10,548 bases of DNA, taken from contig DATAYA010000369.1 in NCBI GenBank assembly GCA_036272815.1, positions 1 to 10,548 on the forward strand, read 5' to 3'. This document shows, in pieces, positions 6,216 through 10,548 of the stretch. The notes beneath the pieces are model-generated. The model was given only the letters and a program-made list of their open reading frames with translations. It did no database searches and was not told where the DNA came from. The translations under genes and the position numbers were made by a program. The first letter of the stretch is position 1, and each line of letters opens with the position of its first letter. Source of the stretch: DATAYA01 sp036272815. Lineage in GTDB: Bacteria > Pseudomonadota > Alphaproteobacteria > Acetobacterales > Acetobacteraceae.

Positions 6216-7138
6216 CGCGGCGCGGCCTCTGGCTGCTGCTGCTACTCGCCCCGCTCGCCGGGTGCGGCCGTGCGCCGCCGCCGGTCGCGGCGCCCCATTA
6301 CGTGCTGGAGAACGCCTGGCGCTCGCCCGCCGGCGTCTGGTTCTATCCGCGGCAGAGCTTTTCCTATGATGAGACCGGGCTCGCGTCAGTGATCGGCGCG
6401 GATCATCCGGCGCTGACGACGGACGGCGAGGCGTATGATCCGCAGGCAATGAGTGCCGCCAGCCAGACGCTCCAACTGCCGGCGATCGCCCGCGTGACCA
6501 ATCTCGAGACCGGACGGCAGGTGGTGGTGCGGGTGAATGACCGCGGCCCGGCCTCGCCCGCGCGGCTGATCGCGCTCTCGCCGACGGCGGCGCGGCTGCT
6601 CGGCATCGCGCCGGGCGGGACGGCGCAGGTCCGCGTGCAGGTCGAGAGCGGCCCGAGCCAGGCGCTGGTGCAGGCGCTGGCCGGCCCCTCGGCGCGTCTC
6701 GGCATCACCGCCGCACCCGTGACTGCGGTCACGGCCGAGGCGCTGGCGCCACCACCGGGGATCACGGCCGCACCGGGCAGCGACGCGCTGCCGCCCTCCG
6801 CGGCTCCGGCGGGACCGTCGTTCGACCTCGCTTTGCCGCCGCTCCGGCTGCCGGTGACCGCGACGCAGGGGCCGGCCGCTCCCGGCCGGCTCTATGTCCG
6901 CGGCGATACCTTCCAGACCCGCGCCTATGCCGAGGCGCAGCGTCGCGCGCTGGCCGGGATCGGGGCGGCCGGGATGGGGGCGGCCGGGATGGAGGCGATG
7001 GTGGTGCCGCAGGGCGCCGGGCGCGGCCAGTCCTACGAGGTGCTCGCCGGCCCCTTTCCCGACGTCGCCGCGGCGGAGGCAGCGCTGCAATCCGCACTCG
7101 GCGCAGGCGTCGCTGATGCCCGCATCGTCGTGCAATAG
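6212..7138 (+). CDS. rlpA: RlpA-like septal-ring lipoprotein with SPOR domain
   Basis: The protein has 308 residues, starting at GTG 6212, which overlaps the previous stop as GTGA. Residues 1-18 are a lipoprotein signal with lipobox LAGC (C18), so it is probably anchored to the outer membrane. Residues 56-137 form the double-psi beta-barrel of RlpA, with TDGEAYD, a VTNLETGR stretch and VRVNDRGP. A Pro/Ala-rich linker spans about 145-228. Residues 229-308 look like a SPOR domain, which binds denuded septal glycans. RlpA family enzymes are lytic transglycosylases that act on such denuded strands. The family Glu is present (E73), as is the Asp of VNDRGP (D110), but the position 11 residues after the Glu, normally His in the AAH motif, is Ser (S84, AGC at 6461-6463). 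The domain may therefore be catalytically impaired. A three-unit 15-bp repeat expands the SPOR domain. Location between a lytic transglycosylase and a carboxypeptidase supports a role in cell-wall division. Confidence 0.88.
   Translation: MTRRGLWLLLLLAPLAGCGRAPPPVAAPHYVLENAWRSPAGVWFYPRQSFSYDETGLASVIGADHPALTTDGEAYDPQAMSAASQTLQLPAIARVTNLETGRQVVVRVNDRGPASPARLIALSPTAARLLGIAPGGTAQVRVQVESGPSQALVQALAGPSARLGITAAPVTAVTAEALAPPPGITAAPGSDALPPSAAPAGPSFDLALPPLRLPVTATQGPAAPGRLYVRGDTFQTRAYAEAQRRALAGIGAAGMGAAGMEAMVVPQGAGRGQSYEVLAGPFPDVAAAEAALQSALGAGVADARIVVQ
6952..6996 (+). repeat. Three 15-bp in-frame tandem repeats within the SPOR domain of rlpA
   Basis: Units at 6952-6966, 6967-6981 and 6982-6996 share GGCCGGGAT and differ at one or two of the following bases (CGGGGC, GGGGGC, GGAGGC). 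They encode AGIGAAGMGAAGMEA, a Gly/Ala/Met stretch between the first helix and second strand of the SPOR fold. The unit is a multiple of three, so copy-number changes would keep the frame. It is likely a slippage product that lengthens a loop. Confidence 0.75.
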
Positions 7139-7152
7139 GGGGGAGAAGAAAA

Positions 7153-8349
7153 ATGCCGACCCGTCGCCTGCTGCTCGCCGCCGGGGTCGCGACCCTGGCC
7201 GCGCCTGCCCTGGCCCTCGCCGCCCCGGCGCACCGTCCGGCCGCGCCGAAGAAGACCGAGCCCGCGACCCCGGGAGACACGCCGCTGGGCCCGGTCGATA
7301 CCGTCGCGCGCTGGGCCTACATCACGGACTTCAACACCGGGGCGACGCTGTTCGACAAGGCGGCCGAGGAGCGGATGCCGCCGTCCTCGATGACCAAGAT
7401 GATGACGCAGTACATCGTCTATTCGATGCTCGCCTCCGGCCGGCTCAAGCTCGACCAGCAGCTTCCGGTGAGCGAGAAGGCGTGGCGCAAGCAGGGCTCG
7501 AAGATGTTCGTGCCGCTCGACGGCCTCGTCACGGTGCAGGACCTGATCCTCGGGGTGGTCGTCGATTCCGGCAATGACGCGGCGATCGTGCTCGCTGAGG
7601 GCATCAGCGGGTCGGAGGACCAGTTCGTCGACCTGATGAACGCGCAGGCGCGCAAGTTCGGGCTGCGCAACACGCATTTCATGAACTGCACCGGCTGGCC
7701 CGCGGACGACCACTATTCCTGCGCCCGCGACATCGCCACCATCGCGATCCATCTGATCCGCGACTACCCGCAATACTATCACTTCGATTCGGAAACGCAA
7801 TTCACTTACGACAAGATCAAGCAGCAGAACCGCAACGCGCTGGTCTGGCGGCATCTGGCGGACGGGCTCAAGACCGGCCACACCGACGCCGGCGGCTACG
7901 GGCTCTGCGCCAGCAGCCTGCGCGGCGGGCGGCGGGTCGTGATAGTGCTGAACGGGATGCCGACCAGCCGCGATCGCGACGGCGAGGGCGTGCGTCTGAT
8001 GGGATGGGCCTTCGTGCAGTTCGAGGACGTGGTGCTGTTCAGCGCCGCTGACACGGTGGACAACGCGCCGGTCTATCTCGGCGCGCAGCCGAGCGTCCCG
8101 CTGGTGGCCGGCCATGACGTGCTGCTCACCATGCCGCGGAGCTGGCTGCAGACAGCCAAGGTCACGGTGGACTACGCCTCGCCGGTGCCGGCGCCGGTGG
8201 CGCGCGGCCAGGTGCTCGGCAAGCTCTCGATCGCGGGGCAGGGGGTGCCGCCGACCGAGGTGCCGTTGCTGGCCGGCGCGGACGTGCCGCGGCTGAGCCT
8301 GCCGGGCCGGGCGCTGGCGGTGCTGTCGCATTACGTCACCGGCTCCTGA
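7153..8349 (+). CDS. dacA: D-alanyl-D-alanine carboxypeptidase, PBP5/DacA family
   Basis: The protein has 398 residues, with a GGGAG ribosome-binding site (7141-7145) 7 bases before the ATG. Residues 1-24 are a cleavable export signal with a hydrophobic core after TRR. The peptidase S11 (penicillin-binding) domain follows with all three active-site motifs: S79-M-T-K82 (SxxK), S139-G-N141 (SxN) and K240-T-G242 (KTG). It removes the terminal D-Ala from peptidoglycan pentapeptides in the periplasm, limiting cross-linking. The last 90 residues, starting near APVYLGAQ, form the all-beta PBP5 C-terminal domain, and the short end RLSLPGRALAVLSHYV may be an amphipathic membrane anchor as in PBP5. It lies 14 bases after rlpA and 7 before tmk. 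In alphaproteobacteria this gene is often labelled dacA, dacC or dacF; the exact symbol is uncertain, the function is not. Confidence 0.93.
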   Translation: MPTRRLLLAAGVATLAAPALALAAPAHRPAAPKKTEPATPGDTPLGPVDTVARWAYITDFNTGATLFDKAAEERMPPSSMTKMMTQYIVYSMLASGRLKLDQQLPVSEKAWRKQGSKMFVPLDGLVTVQDLILGVVVDSGNDAAIVLAEGISGSEDQFVDLMNAQARKFGLRNTHFMNCTGWPADDHYSCARDIATIAIHLIRDYPQYYHFDSETQFTYDKIKQQNRNALVWRHLADGLKTGHTDAGGYGLCASSLRGGRRVVIVLNGMPTSRDRDGEGVRLMGWAFVQFEDVVLFSAADTVDNAPVYLGAQPSVPLVAGHDVLLTMPRSWLQTAKVTVDYASPVPAPVARGQVLGKLSIAGQGVPPTEVPLLAGADVPRLSLPGRALAVLSHYVTGS

Positions 8350-8356
8350 GTGCTGC

Positions 8357-8980
8357 TTGCGCGGCCGGTTCATCACGCTGGAGGGCGGCGAGGGCGCCGG
8401 GAAATCGACCCAGGCGCGACGCCTCGCCGCGTCCCTGCGCGCGGCCGGCATCGCGGTACTTGAGACGCGCGAGCCTGGCGGCACGCCGGATGCCGAGCGG
8501 CTGCGGGCGCTGTTGCTGGCGCCGGAGGCGGAATGGACGCCGCTTGCCGAGACGCTGCTGCATGTCGCGGCCCGTGCCGACCATGCGGAGCGGGCGCTGC
8601 GTCCGGCGCTCGGGCGCGGCGAATGGGTGGTCTGCGACCGCTACGCCGACAGCACGATGGCCTATCAGGGCTACGGCCAGGGAGTCGACCGGGCCGTGAT
8701 CGCCGCGCTCGCCGGTATGGTCGGGCTGGCGCCGGACCTGACGCTGGTGCTCGACCTGCCGCTCGCGACGGGGCTGCGTCGGGCGGCGGCACGGCCGCGC
8801 GCGGCCGACCGCTACGAGCGGCTGGGTGCGGCGTTTTTCGCCCGCGTCGAGGCCGGCTTCCGCGCCATTGCCGCCGCCGAGCCGGATCGCTGCGCGCTGA
8901 TCGACGCGTTGGGCAGCGAGACGGAGGTGTCGGCCCGCGTGCTCGCCGCCGTTCGTGCGCGGCTGGGCAAGCCTGCATGA
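8357..8980 (+). CDS. tmk: Thymidylate kinase
   Basis: The protein has 207 residues, the usual size. It phosphorylates dTMP to dTDP with ATP, on the path to dTTP, in the cytoplasm. The P-loop GGEGAGKST is at 10-18, the DRY motif is at 94-96 within VVCDRYADSTMAYQG, and an Arg-rich lid segment (RRAAARPRAADRYE) is at about 141-154. The TTG at 8357 is chosen because it puts the P-loop ten residues from the N-terminus as in relatives. There is no ATG or GTG in frame nearby, and the only GTG (8350) is in another frame. No clear ribosome-binding site precedes it, so translation is probably coupled to dacA, which ends 7 bases upstream. Its stop overlaps the holB start (ATGA). Confidence 0.94.
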   Translation: MRGRFITLEGGEGAGKSTQARRLAASLRAAGIAVLETREPGGTPDAERLRALLLAPEAEWTPLAETLLHVAARADHAERALRPALGRGEWVVCDRYADSTMAYQGYGQGVDRAVIAALAGMVGLAPDLTLVLDLPLATGLRRAAARPRAADRYERLGAAFFARVEAGFRAIAAAEPDRCALIDALGSETEVSARVLAAVRARLGKPA

Positions 8981-9981
8981 GCTTGCCCGAGCCACGCGCC
9001 AACCCGCTGCTGCTCGGCCAAAGCACGGCCGAGGCGGCGCTGCTGGATGCGATGCGCTCCGGCCGCATCCACCACGCCTGGCTGATCGACGGTCCGGAGG
9101 GCGTCGGCAAGGCGACGCTCGCCTTCCGCTTCGCCCGCCGGTTGCTGGCGGGTCCGGCGCCGGGCCTCGACCTCGATCCCGCCGACCCGGTGTTTCGCCG
9201 CATCGCCGCCGGTTCCCACGCCGACCTGCTGACCGTGCAGCGCGCCTGGGACGAGAAGCGGCGGCGGCTGCGCGGCGAGATCGTCGTGGACGACGTCCGC
9301 CGCGTCGCCGATTTTCTCCGCCTCACGCCGGCCGAAGACGGTTGGCGCGTCGTCGTGCTGGACGGCGCGGAACACCTCAACCGCAACGCCGCCAACGCGC
9401 TGCTGAAGGTGCTGGAGGAACCGCCGTCCCGCGCCGTGCTGCTGCTGACCTGCGCCGCACCTGGCCGCCTGCTGCCGACGATCCGCAGCCGCTGCCGCCG
9501 GCTGCGGGCGGCCCGGCTCGGGGCGGCCGATATGAAACGGCTGCTGGCGGCGGCGTTGCCGGAGATGCCGGAGACGGAGCGCGCGCGGCTTGCCGACCTC
9601 GCCGAGGGCTCGCCGGGCCGGGCGCTGCTGCTCGCCGAGGAGGAGGGGCTGCGGATCGCCGGGCGCGTCGACGAAATCCTGGCGGCGGCCCCTGCGATCG
9701 ACCTCCGGCGCGCCTACGCGCTTGCGGACGAGCTTGGGCGCAATGATACCGGCTTTTCCACGTTCATGGACCTGCTGCTCGCGGCGCTGGCGCGGCAGGT
9801 GCGGGAGGCGGCGCGCGCGTCCGCGGACGCGGCGGGACTTGCCGGCCCCGGTCGCGTGTGGCAGGCGCTGGGGCGTTTGCAGGGCGAGACGGAGCGTTTC
9901 AACCTCGACAAGCGGCAGGCGCTGGTCTCGGCCTTCGCCCTGCTCAACGGAACCCCGATCGAGGTCTTTGGCCCCGCATGA
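8977..9981 (+). CDS. holB: DNA polymerase III subunit delta'
   Basis: The protein has 334 residues from the ATG at 8977, which overlaps the tmk stop as ATGA; longer in-frame starts would lie inside tmk. Delta' is the stator of the clamp loader that places the beta sliding clamp on primed DNA. The HHAWLIDGPEGVGKAT stretch carries a Walker A-like loop at 39-47. NRNAANALLKVLEEPP at about 135-150 and TIRSRC at 168-173, the latter with the SRC motif that contributes the arginine finger to the neighbouring subunit, are hallmarks of the family. The zinc-binding Cys cluster of the E. coli protein is missing: only two cysteines are visible and neither is in that region, as is common in alphaproteobacteria. 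The tmk-holB-metG order supports the call over a tau/gamma (dnaX) identity. Confidence 0.93.
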   Translation: MSLPEPRANPLLLGQSTAEAALLDAMRSGRIHHAWLIDGPEGVGKATLAFRFARRLLAGPAPGLDLDPADPVFRRIAAGSHADLLTVQRAWDEKRRRLRGEIVVDDVRRVADFLRLTPAEDGWRVVVLDGAEHLNRNAANALLKVLEEPPSRAVLLLTCAAPGRLLPTIRSRCRRLRAARLGAADMKRLLAAALPEMPETERARLADLAEGSPGRALLLAEEEGLRIAGRVDEILAAAPAIDLRRAYALADELGRNDTGFSTFMDLLLAALARQVREAARASADAAGLAGPGRVWQALGRLQGETERFNLDKRQALVSAFALLNGTPIEVFGPA

Positions 9982-10548
9982 GCGAGCCCTTCTTCATCAC
10001 CACGCCGATCTTCTACGTCAACGGCGCGCCGCATATCGGCCACGCCTACACGGTGATCGCGACCGACGCGCTGGCGCGCTGGGCGCGGCTTGATGGGCGC
10101 GACGTTTTCTTCCTCACCGGCACCGACGAGCACGGGCAGAAAGTGGCGCAGGCCGCCGCCGCGGCAGGGCTGAGCCCGCTTGAGTTCACCGACCGCGTCG
10201 CGGCGCAGTTCCGCACGATGGCGGACGCGATGGGGGCGAGCTACGACGATTTCATCCGCACGACGGAGCCACGGCACTACGCATCCTGCGCGGCCCTGTG
10301 GCGGCGGCTGGTGGCGGCGGGCGACATCTATCTCGGCGCCTACGAAGGCTGGTACGCGGTCCGCGACGAGGCCTATTACGCCGAGGACGAACTCTCCGTA
10401 CAGCCGGACGGCAGCCGGCTCGCCCCCAGCGGCGCGCCGGTCGAATGGGTGCGGGAGCCGTCCTATTTCTTCCGGCTCTCGGCCTGGGCCGATCGGCTGC
10501 TCGCCTTCTACGAGGCCAATCCCGAGGCGATCGGGCCGGAGAGCCGCC
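9978..10548 (+). CDS. metG: Methionine-tRNA ligase, N-terminal part (cut by window end)
   Basis: The frame opens at ATG 9978, overlapping the holB stop as ATGA, and stays open to the end of the window (about 190 residues of a protein normally 500 or more). MetRS charges tRNA-Met with methionine in the cytoplasm. The class I signature is PHIGHAYT, with HIGH at 19-22, in the Rossmann fold, followed by FFLTGTDEHGQKVAQAA. The connective peptide region (GWYAVRDEAYYAEDEL and GAPVEWVREPSYFFRLS) lacks the Cys pairs of zinc-binding MetRS, so this is the zinc-free type typical of alphaproteobacteria and mitochondria. The KMSKS motif and anticodon-binding domain are beyond the window. Confidence 0.95.
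   Translation, partial: MSEPFFITTPIFYVNGAPHIGHAYTVIATDALARWARLDGRDVFFLTGTDEHGQKVAQAAAAAGLSPLEFTDRVAAQFRTMADAMGASYDDFIRTTEPRHYASCAALWRRLVAAGDIYLGAYEGWYAVRDEAYYAEDELSVQPDGSRLAPSGAPVEWVREPSYFFRLSAWADRLLAFYEANPEAIGPESR

Noticed and set aside
5175..6449. A 424-codon minus-strand frame opposite the lytic transglycosylase
   Set aside because: It spans the divergent repeat region and two genes, and has an Arg-rich shadow composition.
7033..8484. A 483-codon minus-strand frame opposite dacA and tmk
   Set aside because: It is His/Arg/Gln-rich and covers parts of three well-identified genes; it is a shadow of high-GC coding sequence.

Overview
The window is very GC-rich and densely packed. It looks like a chromosome segment of an alphaproteobacterium, most plausibly a Rhodospirillales/Acetobacteraceae-type organism. 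That placement is inferred from a CobT-type cobaltochelatase, the order lytic transglycosylase - rlpA - D,D-carboxypeptidase - tmk - holB - metG, zinc-free forms of HolB and MetG, and a beta-roll protein of a kind common in such genomes. I see no tRNA, rRNA, CRISPR array, insertion sequence or phage gene, and no gap over 300 bases without a gene.

Left part (1-5096). The C-terminal end of cobT runs rightward into the window and stops 9 bases short of a convergent, leftward gene. On the minus strand, in transcription order, lie an MmgE/PrpD-family enzyme (5096-3699), a glycine/asparagine-rich beta-roll (RTX-like) protein (3595-2270) with its own good promoter, and a TPR-sulfotransferase (2126-393). 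The TPR frame clearly continues upstream of its only standard start codon, right up to the stop of the RTX-like gene. No ATG, GTG or TTG lies in that extension, and a perfect 13-bp hairpin sits inside it. This junction is the most puzzling spot in the window.

Right part (5247-10548). A divergent 150-base gap holding three degenerate 28-bp tandem repeats leads into a tight rightward operon. It comprises an MltB-family lytic transglycosylase, an RlpA-like lipoprotein with a SPOR domain, a PBP5-type D-Ala-D-Ala carboxypeptidase, thymidylate kinase, the DNA polymerase III delta' subunit and the start of methionyl-tRNA synthetase (cut by the window edge). Three junctions are 4-base start/stop overlaps and the others are 7 and 14 bases, so the genes are almost certainly co-transcribed. 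The first three genes remodel peptidoglycan. The next three supply dTTP synthesis, clamp loading and Met-tRNA.

Oddities: the RlpA-like protein has Ser where the family has its catalytic His, and its SPOR domain carries a three-unit 15-bp in-frame repeat. The RTX-like protein has largely swapped the calcium-ligand Asp for Asn, Ser or Thr. I found no convincing wholly new system. The RTX-like/sulfotransferase pair and its start-codon puzzle are the best candidates for follow-up.
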